Below, piece after piece: positions 39,906 through 49,504 of a stretch of DNA of 64,000 nt (position 1 is its first letter; each line of letters starts with the position of its first letter). Both the position numbers and the translations under genes were made by a program. Location of the stretch: positions 578,367,193 to 578,431,192 of the forward strand of contig CM053029.1 in the NCBI GenBank assembly GCA_028564925.1, in the 5' to 3' direction. The stretch comes from Lithobates sylvaticus (lineage: Eukaryota > Chordata > Amphibia > Anura > Ranidae). Under the pieces are notes generated by a model, which was not told the DNA's origin, made no database searches, and was given only the letters and a program-made list of their open reading frames with translations.

Positions 39906-42900
39906 GAATGAATGAATGAATGAATGAATAATTTGTATAGCGCTAACAATGCGAACTGAATCGCCTCAAGGCGCTGTATTGGCGTTTGGTTGTCGAGCTT
40001 CTAGAAGAGGTAGGTCTTGAGTTTTTTCCTGAAGGCCTTATGGTTTTCTTCCATGCGGATGTTGGTAGGAAGAGCATTCCATAGCCGTGGTCCTTGAACA
40101 GCGAATCTCCGCTCCCCCTTTGATTTGTAGCGGGATTTGGGAATGATGAGGAGGTTTTGGTTAGCCGATCGAAGACTGCGATTGGGTGTGTAGTGTTTTA
40201 TTTTCTCAATTAGGTATTGAGGAGCGTCTCCATAGGTACATTTGTGGGTGAGGCAGAGGGTCTTGAATGTGATCCGATTCTTTACGGTTAGCCAATGTAG
40301 GCTCCTCAATGAAGGGGAGATGGATTCCCAGGGTTTTTTTCCGGTTATCAGTCTTGCTGCAGTATTTTGGATAAGTTGTAAGCGCGCAAGTTGATATTGG
40401 GGTAATCCTATGTAGAGGGAGTTTGCGTAGTCCAGTCGAGAATTAATGACTGTTCCAACTACCGCTGCTTTGTCCTCCTTTGGAATGAAGGGGATGAGTC
40501 TACGTAGCAGGCGGAGCAGATGGTGAGAACCGCTGACTACTGCTACTATTTGGGCATCCATTGACATTTCTGAGTCAAAAATGACTCCGAGACTCTTGGC
40601 CTTGGTGCTTGGGGGGATGGTCGGTCCAAAGATGGTGGGTAGTGACCAAGGGATCTTGGTCCGGGAATTTTGATTTGCGTGCAGGATAAGGAGCTCTGTT
40701 TTTGATTTGTTGAGTTTCAGGGAGCTAGTGGTCATCCAGTCGTCTATCAAGGTGAGGCATTTTTCTAATTGCTGATGATGGTCTTTTTGTCCGGTGATAC
40801 GAAAATATAATTGCGTGTCGTCAGCGTAGGAGTGGAAGCAGAGGTCTGATCTTCTGATTATTTTTAGGAGTGGGCGGATGTATATGTTGAAGAGCACTGG
40901 CGACAAAGGTGATCCTTGAGGGACTCCACAAGCGATTGCCCGGGTTTCCGAGGTGAAACCTCCTAGTTTCACTGTCTGAGAGCGATTTCCTAGGAATGAT
41001 GCGAACCATTGTAGCTCTGAGTCTGTGACTCCTGCTACTTCTGTGAGTCGGATGAGTAGAGTATTGTGGTCCACAGTATCAAATGCTGCACTGAGGTCCA
41101 ACAGTACCAGGAGACATGATTCTCCGTCATCTGCTGCTTCGAGGGCGTCGTCCCATATCTTTAGGAGTGCTGTTTCTGTTCCATGGCCCGGGCGGAAGCC
41201 TGATTGTAGAGGGTCCAGGAGTTTGTGTGTGTCCAGGTGGCTTTGAATCTGTTGTACTACAGCTTTTTCCATAATCTTGGAGATGGTGTTAAGGCTTGTT
41301 ATCGGTCTGCGGTGGTTAGGGTCCTGAGGGTCGAGGTTGGGTTTCTTTAGTAGGGGTTTGATGATCCGATGTTTGAGGGTGTCCGGAACAATCCCTTCTT
41401 TAAACGACTGATTTATAAGGTGAGTTATGGCGGGAGCCAAGATGTCGGAACATTCTTTCAGGAGTCTTGTAGGGATGATGTCAATTGGTGATGAGCTGTC
41501 TCGAAGGTTTTTGATGATGTTTTTGGTGGTGTCCATGGTGATTGGGGTCAGAGAGAACTTCGGTGATTGTGGGATGTTTGTGTCGATATCATCTTTTTGC
41601 TTTGGTTGACTGAGGTTGGTTGTTTTTTTCTGATGGATTGTTTTCCGGATGTTGTCGATTTTGTTGATGAAAAAGTTGGATAATTCATTGCAGAAATCTT
41701 GGGTTTCGTTTGCTGGGGGCTCCAAGCATACCGGGTTCATTGATTGAGCGACTATTTTAAAAATTTCCCGAGGGCGGTTTAAGGCCGATGAGATGGTAAT
41801 TGAGAAATAATCTTTTTTCGCTTTGAAGATTGCTTTGTGATAGTTCTCTGTGAGTCCTTTGTAGTTTGTGTGGTTTTCCTTGGTAGGGTTTCTTCTCCAG
41901 GCTCTTTCAGCTCTTCTGCGTTCTTGCTTGAGTAGAGTGAGAGAGCCATTAAACCATCCCGAGTTTTTTCTCCGGATGAGAGTTCTGCGTTTTGGAGCCA
42001 CTAAGTCAGCTGATTGTAGTAATACATTGTTTAAGGAGCTAAGTGTTTGTTCCGCTGAGTGGCGTAAGTTCAGCATTGCTATTTTGTTTGATAAAGTGGT
42101 TTTGAAGGTTTCGGAGTGTAGTTTCTTCTGCGATCTGGTCCAATGAGTTGTTCTTGCAGGTTTCTGTTTTTGGTGGGTGGCATTAGCAGAGATATTGAAT
42201 TTGATGGCGTGGTGGTCTGTCCATGGTAGTGGTATGTTGTCCTGTACGTTGATGTCCATATTTTGTTTGAAGATGAGGTCCAGAGTGTGTCCTGAACCAT
42301 GTGTGGGAGTCTTTATCAGTTGCTGGAGACCCAGTTCTTCCAGTTGGTTGATGCAGGCGGTCGCGATAGGGTCTTGGGTAGAGTTTGCCCAGAGGTTAAA
42401 GTCTCCAAGTATCAGGAAGTGTTTGGATTTCAGGGTTTGTATTGAAATGAATTCCGTGAGGGGTGTAAGAAGATTGGTCTTTGGTCCTGGTGGTCTATAG
42501 CAAAGTAGAATGTGAGTGGTGTCATGGGGTGTTGATTGAAGATGTAGCGTCAATGTCTCCATAAAAGGCACTGAGTTCTGCAAAATTGGTTTGGTGAGCA
42601 CAAGGTGAGATTTAAAGATCACTGCTAGGCCTCCTCCTTTTTTTCCTATTCGATGTTCAGTTAGGATCCTGTAGTTCTCCGGCACCAATTCGGTTAGGAT
42701 GGTGTTGCAGTCGGGAGTTAGCCAGCTTTCCGTGATGAAGAGGCAATCTATGTTGTTTTGGGTGATGAAGTCGTGTACTTCCAGTCTGTGTTTGGCTGCA
42801 GACCTGGTGTTGATCATGGCGCATACTAATTGTTGTTGTGGTTGACTTGGTATCTTCCTGTGTTTGATGGTTGATCGTAGGTCGGTCTTTAGTAGTTGTT

Positions 42901-42972
42901 CTTTCCGTAGGATTTTTTGAATGGAGGCTGGCAGTGTTGAGGTGGTATTCCTTAGCCTGTGAAGAACTTCCG
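39906..42972 (-). mobile_element. L2/CR1-group LINE, nearly intact ORF2, 5'-truncated
   Basis: Minus-strand LINE of about 3.07 kb. Its 3' end is a GAAT/ATTC microsatellite tail with an AGCGCTATACAAAT word just before it, as in L2-type elements. A 5-bp direct repeat CATCT flanks it (39901-39905 and 42973-42977). The reading frame is open from the 5' border to the natural stop at 40001, so the copy is young. It is inserted into a TTAACCACTT-type repeat. Confidence 0.85.
40001..42817 (-). CDS. L2-type ORF2: apurinic-like endonuclease and reverse transcriptase
   Basis: 938 codons from the first Met; the frame is open another 51 codons to the truncation point at 42972. Residues about 1-220 form the endonuclease: LFITESWL, KKGGGLAVIF, LLCYRPPG, LILGDFNLWAN, SGHTLDLIF and the catalytic WTDHHAI. 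Residues about 430-760 form the reverse transcriptase: RPITSLNTISKIMEK, LQSGFRPGHGTETALL, LLDLSAAFDTVDH, GVPQGSPLSPVLFNIY and SYADDTQLYF with the catalytic Asp pair. The C-terminus has RLQLIQNTAARLITG and LHWLTVKNRITFKT, typical of L2/CR1. All catalytic motifs look intact. Both enzymatic steps of target-primed integration would be encoded, but the promoter, 5' UTR and any ORF1 are missing. Confidence 0.9.
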   Translation of the reverse strand: MINTRSAAKHRLEVHDFITQNNIDCLFITESWLTPDCNTILTELVPENYRILTEHRIGKKGGGLAVIFKSHLVLTKPILQNSVPFMETLTLHLQSTPHDTTHILLCYRPPGPKTNLLTPLTEFISIQTLKSKHFLILGDFNLWANSTQDPIATACINQLEELGLQQLIKTPTHGSGHTLDLIFKQNMDINVQDNIPLPWTDHHAIKFNISANATHQKQKPARTTHWTRSQKKLHSETFKTTLSNKIAMLNLRHSAEQTLSSLNNVLLQSADLVAPKRRTLIRRKNSGWFNGSLTLLKQERRRAERAWRRNPTKENHTNYKGLTENYHKAIFKAKKDYFSITISSALNRPREIFKIVAQSMNPVCLEPPANETQDFCNELSNFFINKIDNIRKTIHQKKTTNLSQPKQKDDIDTNIPQSPKFSLTPITMDTTKNIIKNLRDSSSPIDIIPTRLLKECSDILAPAITHLINQSFKEGIVPDTLKHRIIKPLLKKPNLDPQDPNHRRPITSLNTISKIMEKAVVQQIQSHLDTHKLLDPLQSGFRPGHGTETALLKIWDDALEAADDGESCLLVLLDLSAAFDTVDHNTLLIRLTEVAGVTDSELQWFASFLGNRSQTVKLGGFTSETRAIACGVPQGSPLSPVLFNIYIRPLLKIIRRSDLCFHSYADDTQLYFRITGQKDHHQQLEKCLTLIDDWMTTSSLKLNKSKTELLILHANQNSRTKIPWSLPTIFGPTIPPSTKAKSLGVIFDSEMSMDAQIVAVVSGSHHLLRLLRRLIPFIPKEDKAAVVGTVINSRLDYANSLYIGLPQYQLARLQLIQNTAARLITGKKPWESISPSLRSLHWLTVKNRITFKTLCLTHKCTYGDAPQYLIEKIKHYTPNRSLRSANQNLLIIPKSRYKSKGERRFAVQGPRLWNALPTNIRMEENHKAFRKKLKTYLF

Positions 42973-42977
42973 CATCT

Positions 42978-43185
42978 ATACAGCGATCAGAGCTAAAAAA
43001 TAGCCACTGATTACTGTGTAAATGTCACTGGCAGGGAAAGGGTTAATACTAGGGGGCGGTCAAGGGGTTAAGTGTTCTCTAGGAAGGTGTTTCTAACTGT
43101 GGGGGGAGTGGACTGACAGGGAACTATAAATATTGATAATTGAACATTTCCAGAATAGACACTGTCTCAAATCCCTGGTAATGCT
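42978..43185. repeat. TTAACCACTT-type repeat, right part
   Basis: Continues the repeat interrupted by the LINE (CACTGATTACTGTGTAAATG, GGGTTAATACTAGGGGGC). No gene. Confidence 0.6.
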
Positions 43186-43189
43186 AAAA

Positions 43190-43445
43190 GAGAGGGGGAG
43201 AAAATAGACAAGTCTCTTTAAAGAATAATGGGATTTTTATTGAGACAAGGTCTATTGATAGGGTAGGCACATAAGACAACAATTTTTTAAAAATATATAA
43301 ATGTATTAATCGTATCAAAATCATATAAAAATACATATTCATAGCGTATTCGATGGACCATGAGACAATACTTGATAATCGTAATCTGATGCGTTTATAA
43401 GCAGAACCAACATGTTTCGCATGATTGCTTCGTCAAGGTTTTGCA
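43190..43445 (-). mobile_element. Retroposon-like copy (e), GAAACG/AATAAA family
   Basis: On the minus strand it has TTGACGA (43436-43430), A, GCA-loop-TGC, GAAA (43418-43415), the perfect palindrome ACATGT, T and GG. About 165 bp later CAATAAAAATCCC follows (near 43241). The order and spacing match copies (a)-(d). No clear target duplication. Confidence 0.5.
43405..43440 (-). ncRNA. Candidate hammerhead-like ribozyme core (copy e)
   Basis: TTGACGA is CTGANGA with one base changed, so this copy's core is probably inactive. The stem II GCA/TGC pairs perfectly, GAAA is present, and the stem III hexamer ACATGT is a perfect palindrome differing in sequence from ACGCGT-like forms in other copies, which would be a compensatory change. 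Confidence 0.3.
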
Positions 43446-43689
43446 TATATCACATATTTAATCTGGTCCTTAAAATAATTAATAACCACATGCGCCTCTG
43501 ATTGCTCCACCACATCACAGGTGACGCAGATAGCCACACCTAGTTCCCACTAGGAGTCAGATTCCAGCTGGGCTGAAAGAGGGGAGATTGGATCGTGGCT
43601 GTCCATCAAAATGTAAACAGCAACAGTAATCTGAGAACGAAACAAGCAGATTATTCAGAATAGCTAGATGATGGAATGGCAGTTGCGAT
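43446..43689. other. No gene or recognised repeat
   Basis: Short unassigned stretch. The frame across 43557-43922 runs into the hAT copy and has no domain. Confidence 0.35.
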
Positions 43690-44043
43690 GTGAGATGATG
43701 GTACACCGCATCTCGGGCAGCAAGACACATGTGACGAACGTGACGTGACGATACCGATAGCCCAAATCCCAAAGAATCAAATGCATTTTGAACAACTGCT
43801 CCCGAAAAAACGTCTGTTTTTAAAACTTTTTTTTGCATTGATACATGTCCCCTGGGGCAGGACCCAGGTCCCCAAACCCTTTTTATGACAATACCATGCA
43901 TATAAGACTTTAAAATTAGCACTTTTGATTATTCATGTTCATGTCCAATAGACTTTAATGGTGTTCGCATGTTCGAACAAATTTTTTGTCTGTTTGCATG
44001 TTCTGGATGCGAACCGAACAGGGGGGTGTTCGGCTCATCTCTA
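43690..44043 (-). mobile_element. Terminal fragment of the same hAT family as 47112-57538
   Basis: The end TAGAGATGAGCCGAACACCC (complement of 44043 leftwards) matches the left terminus TAGGGATGAGCCGAACACCC of the large hAT. Inward, the words GTTTGGGGACC, GGGTCCTGCCCC and GTTTTTTCGGGAGCAGT are shared. The other terminus is absent. Confidence 0.75.
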
Positions 44044-44419
44044 CTAACCGCAACTGTTTTGTTTACACTTCAGCTGTCAGCAATGGTACAAAGCATTGAA
44101 AAATTATTTACAAATGAAATTTGTTAATTTTTCTTTAATTTTGCGCTTTTTTCGATGTGAAATGTGTAAATATATGTTAAAGGTGTAAAAATATTAATGA
44201 ACAAAGCAAACAAAAAAAAGTCTTAATTAATAATAGTTTATAAAATAGAAGTGAGCAAAAAATGAATACATTTGCAGGAAAATAATAATAAATGGAGAAG
44301 GAGAATAAGGAGCTAATTACATGGATTAGAGTAAATTAAGGGTTAATATGGGGTTAAACGGAAGAACATTTAATAAAAAAAAATAATAAAATGTTTTACT
44401 TGACAGGTTGCTTTTTTAA
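44044..44419. other. AT-rich, no gene
   Basis: Low-complexity A/T stretches with AATAATAATAAA words. Nothing supportable. Confidence 0.4.
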
Positions 44420-44743
44420 GGCTACTTTCAGATTGGGGCGTTGTGGGCATCGGCGATAAGGGTTGAAACCGCCCGCAAAGCGCTGATGCAACGGCGCTTT
44501 GCCGGCAGGTTTGAGGTGCTGCCCCATTGTTTTCAATGGTAAGGGGCGCTTTAGGAGCAGTAAATACACCGCTCCTATAGCTCTGCAAGGATGCGGCTTG
44601 CAGGACATTTTGACCGTCCTGCAAGCGCACCGATCCAGTGTGAAAGCCCTCAGGCTTTCACACTGGAGACACAGGCTAGGCTCTTTACAGGCGCTATTTT
44701 TAGCGCTGTAGCACCTGTAAAGCGCCTCAGTGTGAAAGTAGCC
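44420..44743. mobile_element. MITE, GGCCCCTTTCACAC family, copy 5
   Basis: The ends GGCTACTTTCAGATTGGGG and CAGTGTGAAAGTAGCC are inverted repeats, with TAA/TTA flanks. The interior has GGCGCTATTTTTAGCGC. The terminal CCCC/GGGG of other copies is replaced by CTAC/GTAG at both ends, so the ends changed together. Confidence 0.7.
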
Positions 44744-45033
44744 TTAAACTGATTTCATCTGCAGATCAAAGTTTATCCCTTGCCTGGCTGCTTTTTTTTT
44801 GACCGCTCCAATTGCCGGGATTTAGTTTACACTTCAGCTGGCAACAGAGCGACTGCTTAGTATCGGTACCATTTTTTTTTAATAGAGAATTGAAAAACTA
44901 ATACTGAGACTTGATTTACGGGAAGTTGCACGGAATTTGTTTCCCCCCCCAGAGCTTAGTGAATATTGTTCAGTTTCACTTTGAGATATCATTATTATTA
45001 TTTATGATAGAGAATCGAAAAATGTAATAGTGG
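44744..45033. other. No gene seen
   Basis: AT-rich sequence of fragments resembling 44090-44160 (GTTTACACTTCAGCTG occurs at about 44063 and 44827), suggesting a diverged duplication. Confidence 0.35.
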
Positions 45034-45487
45034 GGCCTTATTTACTAACAGCAAACAGGCTGTTCACTTTGCAAGGGAAGTTGCACTATGCAAAGATTTT
45101 TATTTCCCAGAACTTAGTTAAATGTTGTTCAATTTCAATTTGCAAAGAATATCCAATGACATGCAAGGAAATTGAAAAAAAAAAGAAATAGAATTTGTAT
45201 ATGCATGTGATTAGGTGATGGAAGTCAGAAGAACTTCATCTCATTCAATAAACGAGAGTGACGTCATCGCAGCTCTGGCCAATCACATAGCCGAGAGCGC
45301 AAACCTGGAAGAAAGACGGGGGAACATGTCAGCCTTCTCATTGGCATTACAGTGCTGGAGGGCTTTGTTTCAAGGTGAGTATGTCAAAATGGTGCTAGTA
45401 TGCGATGCATACTAGCATATTATGCCATTTCTATGTAGGTTTTTTTTGTGGGGGGTTTGCAACATTCACGGTTTACAACCGCTTTAA
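45034..45487. repeat. Palindromic MITE fused to right half of a TTAA element
   Basis: 45034-45235 is a GATTTACTAAAGG-type member (CTTATTTACTAACAGC, TTTGCAAAGAATATCC). 45236-45487 is the right half of a TTAA element: GTGACGTCATCGCAG, then GGTTTACAACCGCTTTAA with TTAA at 45484-45487. Their junction lacks terminal repeats, so a deletion or recombination joined them. Confidence 0.55.
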
Positions 45488-45980
45488 AGAAACTTTTTTA
45501 AACAACTATAACAGCTGTGATTCATAATTTCATTTATTTTTGTAATGTCAGCTGTCATAGTTTGATATTATTATCTATGCTAAAATGTAGAGCGTGTGCT
45601 GTACATATAAATGAGCCTTACGTAACCCTCTTATACAATTTGCATACATAATAAACTTGAAATCAGGGTTGCAGATGAGCAAATTAAATATTTCTCGACT
45701 TATGCAACAATATGCAAAATCTCTGTTTTGTGAATGGAAATCAAAACTACTTCATGTTGTACTAATTTAACACTGGGCACACTTCAATACATACCCAGTC
45801 TAGCCAAATGCAAATTGACTCACGTTGGGGATGGGCCCAGGGACTGACAACGCCTGATTTATACTCTCACATTTGAAAAGTCAAACTTATGGAAGCCCTT
45901 CACAGCTTTTGGATGGGTGTGGAATCCCTGGGACCTCCTTGACTCCACTATGTAGAATATATACTGAGATCTTTTCTATA
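45488..45980. other. Gene-free stretch
   Basis: Single-copy-looking AT-rich sequence left of the Tc1 element. No exon or repeat family recognised. Confidence 0.4.
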
Positions 45981-47939
45981 TACAGCGCCTTGAAAAAGTA
46001 TGCATACCCCTTGAAATTTTCCACATGTATTTTATTGGGATTTTATGTGCCAGACCAACACAAAGTGGCACATAATTGTGAAGTGGAAGGAAAATTATAA
46101 ATGGTTTTTAACATTTTTTTTACAATGAAATATGTGAAAAGTGTGGCGTGCATTTGTATTCAGCCCCCTTTACTCTGATACCCCTAACTAACAATCTAGT
46201 GGAGCCAATTGCCTTCAGAAGTCACCTAATTAGAAAAAGTAGTCCACCTGTGTGTAATTTAGTCTCAGTATAAATACAGCTGTTCTGTGAAGCCCTCTGA
46301 GATTTGTTAGAGAACCTTAATGAACAAACAGTATCATGAAGGCCAAGGAACATACCAGACAGGTCAGGGATAAAGTTGTGGAGAAGTTTAAAGCAGGGTT
46401 GGGTTATAAAAAAAATATTGGAAGCTTTGGACATCTCTTGGAGCACTGTTCAATCCATCCGAAAATGGAAAGAGTATGGCACAACTGCAAACCTACCAAG
46501 ACATGGCCGTCCACCTAAATTGACAGGCCGGGCAAGGAGAGCATTCATCAGAGAAGCAGCCAAGAGGCCCATGGTAACTCTGGAGGAGCTCCAGAGCTCC
46601 ACAGCTCAGGTGGGAGAATCTATTAGTCGTGCACTCCACAAATCTGGCCTTTATGGAAGAGTGGCAAGAAGAAAGACATTGATGACATAAAGTCACAAGA
46701 AGTTCTATTTGCAATTTTCGAGAAGCCATGTGGGGGACACAGCAAACATGTGGAAGAAGGTGCTCTGGTCAGATGAACTGAATTGCACTTTTTGGCCTAA
46801 AAACTAAATGCTGTGTGGGGGAAAACTAACACTGCACATCACCCTGAACACGCCGTCCCCACTGTGAAACATGGTGGTGGCAGCATCATGTGGTGGGGAT
46901 GTGTTTCTTCAGCAAGGGCAGAGAAGCTGGTCAGAGTTGATGGGAAGATGGATGGGGCCAAATACAGGGAAATCTTTGGAAGAAAACCTGAAAACCTGAG
47001 TCTGCAAAAGACTTGAGACTGGGGCGGAGGTTCACCTTCCAGCAGGACAACGACCCTAAACATACATCCAGAACTACAATGGAATGGTTTAGATCAAAGC
47101 ATCTTCATCATTAGGGATGAGCCGAACACCCCCGGGTTCGGTTCGAACCAGAACCTTCGAACGGACCGAAAGTTCGCGCGAATTTTCGAACCCTATACGT
47201 TATAATGGACGCGAATGTTCGAAATCAAAAGTGCTAATTACAACGGCCAATATGCATGTTAATGTCATAAAACAGGTTTGGGGACCCGGGTCCTGCCCCA
47301 GGGGACATATATCAATGCAAAAAGAACTTTTAAAAACTAACGTTTTTTCGGGAGCAGTCATTTTAATGATGCATAAAGTGAAAAAAAAAAAGTGAAATTT
47401 TCCTTTAAATATGGTACCTGGGGGGTGTCTAAAGTATGCCTGTGAAGTGGCATGTGTTTCCCGTGTTTAGAACTGTCCTTGCACAAAATGACATTTGTAA
47501 AGGAAAAAAAGAAGCCATTTAAAACCACTTGCGGCTTTAGGTTTGATCTTAAGTAGAATCTGAACAGGTACATTATGAAGTGTAGCTCCATCCCAAAAAA
47601 AATCTATTTTTAAGCTTTTTGGAGAACATAGGGAGGGGTTATCACCCCTGTAACATTTGCTGTCTTTGCACATCTGTTCAGAACATGTCACCTCACTTTC
47701 CGTCCCAATGACAAATGTTTTTGGAAAAGTGGGGTTTTAATTGAAACAAGGATTGGTGATAAAGTATCAGTAGAGAGGAGATACCTTTTTCCCAAATTAA
47801 ATCTAACAGGATAGAATTTCCCTTCCTAGGGGTAGATTTCCTCTCACTTCCTGTTTTCTCTTTCCATTTGCAAGTAGGAGTCGTTTGTAAGTTGGATGTT
47901 TGAAAGTAGGGGCCTGGCGTATATACTCTGCAGAAATTT

Positions 47940-48640
47940 GCCCTATTAGATGTTGGTGTAGCCACAAGACTGGTGGGCACAGGAATGGGCCCTGCTGTGA
48001 GTTAATAGATCAAGATTTGTAATTGCATGCACCTGTTGAACAGGGCAGAAAAATTGGGGGTGGTGGTGGTGGTGGTGGACGGTTTTGCCACAAGACTGTA
48101 AGCTCTCACAGTTACTCTTGGTGGGCGCAGGAATGGGCCCTGCTGTGAGTTATTAGATCAAGATTTGTAATTGCAAGCACCTGATGAACAGGGCAGAAAA
48201 AATTGGGCCTTTGGCGGTGGTGGTGGACGGTGTTGCCACAAGACTGTAGGCCCTCATAGTTACTCTTGGTGGGCGCAGGAATGGGCCCTGCTGTGAGTTA
48301 TTAGATCAAGATTTGTAATTGCAAGCACCTGATGAACAGGGCAGAAAAATTGGGCCTTTGGCGGTGGTGGTGGACGGTGTTGCCACAAGACTGTAGGCCC
48401 TCATAGTTACTCTTGGTGGGCGCAGGAATGGGCCCTGCTGTGAGTTATTAGATCAAGATTTGTAATTGCAAGCACCTGATGAACAGGGCAGAAAAATTGG
48501 GCCTTTGGCGGTGGTGGTGGACGGTGTTGCCACAAGACTGCAGGCCCTCATAGTTACTCTTGGTGGGCGCAGGAATGGGCCCTGCTGTGAACTATTAGAT
48601 CAAGATTTGTAATTACCCGCCCCTGTTAAACAGGGGCTGA
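47940..48640. repeat. Array A in hAT: about 147-bp units
   Basis: GGAATGGGCCCTGCTGTGAG recurs at about 47982, 48130, 48278, 48424 and 48571, spacing 146-148 bp. Units contain GGCGGTGGTGGTGGACGGTG and TTGTAATTGCAAGCACCTGA. It lies downstream of the transposase gene. Confidence 0.9.
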
Positions 48641-49400
48641 AAAATTGTGCCTTAGGCACTGGTGCTGGTGCCACAACACTGCAACCCCTCACAGAGACTG
48701 TACTTGGAGCACAGCAGTCACACGTGTTGCGAAGCATTTTTTTAAAAAATTGTAAGTACACGCCCCTGTTAAACAGGGGCTGAAAAATTGTGCCTTAGGC
48801 ACTGGTGCTGGTGCCACAACACTGCAACCCGGCCCTCACAGATACTGTACTTGGAGCACAGCAGTCACACGTGTTGCGAAGCATTTTTTTTTAAAAAATT
48901 GTAAGTACACGCCCCTGTTAAACAGGGGCTGAAAAATTGTGCCTTAGGCACTGGTGCTGGTGCCACAACACTGCAACCCGGCCCTCACAGATACTGTACT
49001 TGGAGCACAGCAGTCACACGTGTTGCGAAGCATTTTTTTAAAAAAATTGTAAGTACACGCCCCTGTTAAACAGGGGCTGAAAAATTGTGCCTTAGGCACT
49101 GGTGCTGGTGCCACAACACTGCAACCCGGCCCTCACAGATACTGTACTTGGAGCACAGCAGTCACACGTGTTGCGAAGCATTTTTTTAAAAAATTGTAAG
49201 TACCCGCCCCTGTTAAACAGGGGCTGAAAAATTGTGCCTTAGGCACTGGTGCTGGTGCCACAACACTGCAACACGGCCCTCACAGAGACTGTACTTGGAG
49301 CACAGCAGTCACACGTGTTGCGAAGCATTTTTTTAAAAAATTGTAAGTACACGCCCCTGTTAAACAGGGGCTGAAAAATTGTGCCTTAGGCACTGGTGTG
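48600..49400. repeat. Array B in hAT: about 148-bp units
   Basis: CCCCTGTTAAACAGGGGCTG recurs at about 48620, 48764, 48913, 49061, 49208 and 49356, spacing 144-149 bp. Units resemble array A (TTGTAAGTACACGCCCCTG compared with TTGTAATTGCAAGCACCTG; TGCCACAACACTGCA compared with TGCCACAAGACTGTA), so A and B come from one ancestral monomer. Confidence 0.9.
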
Positions 49401-49504
49401 GTGGCATGGATCATTGAGGAGGAGGAAGAGGATAGTCAGTGAACATAAGAGGACAGTCACTCAGCATCAGCATAGGCAGTCTTGAAGGGATGTGACATTA
49501 AAAA

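Noticed and set aside
47130-47160. GGTTCGAACC, resembling a tRNA B box
   Set aside because: It is a palindrome in the hAT terminus. No A box, anticodon stem or cloverleaf is present around it.
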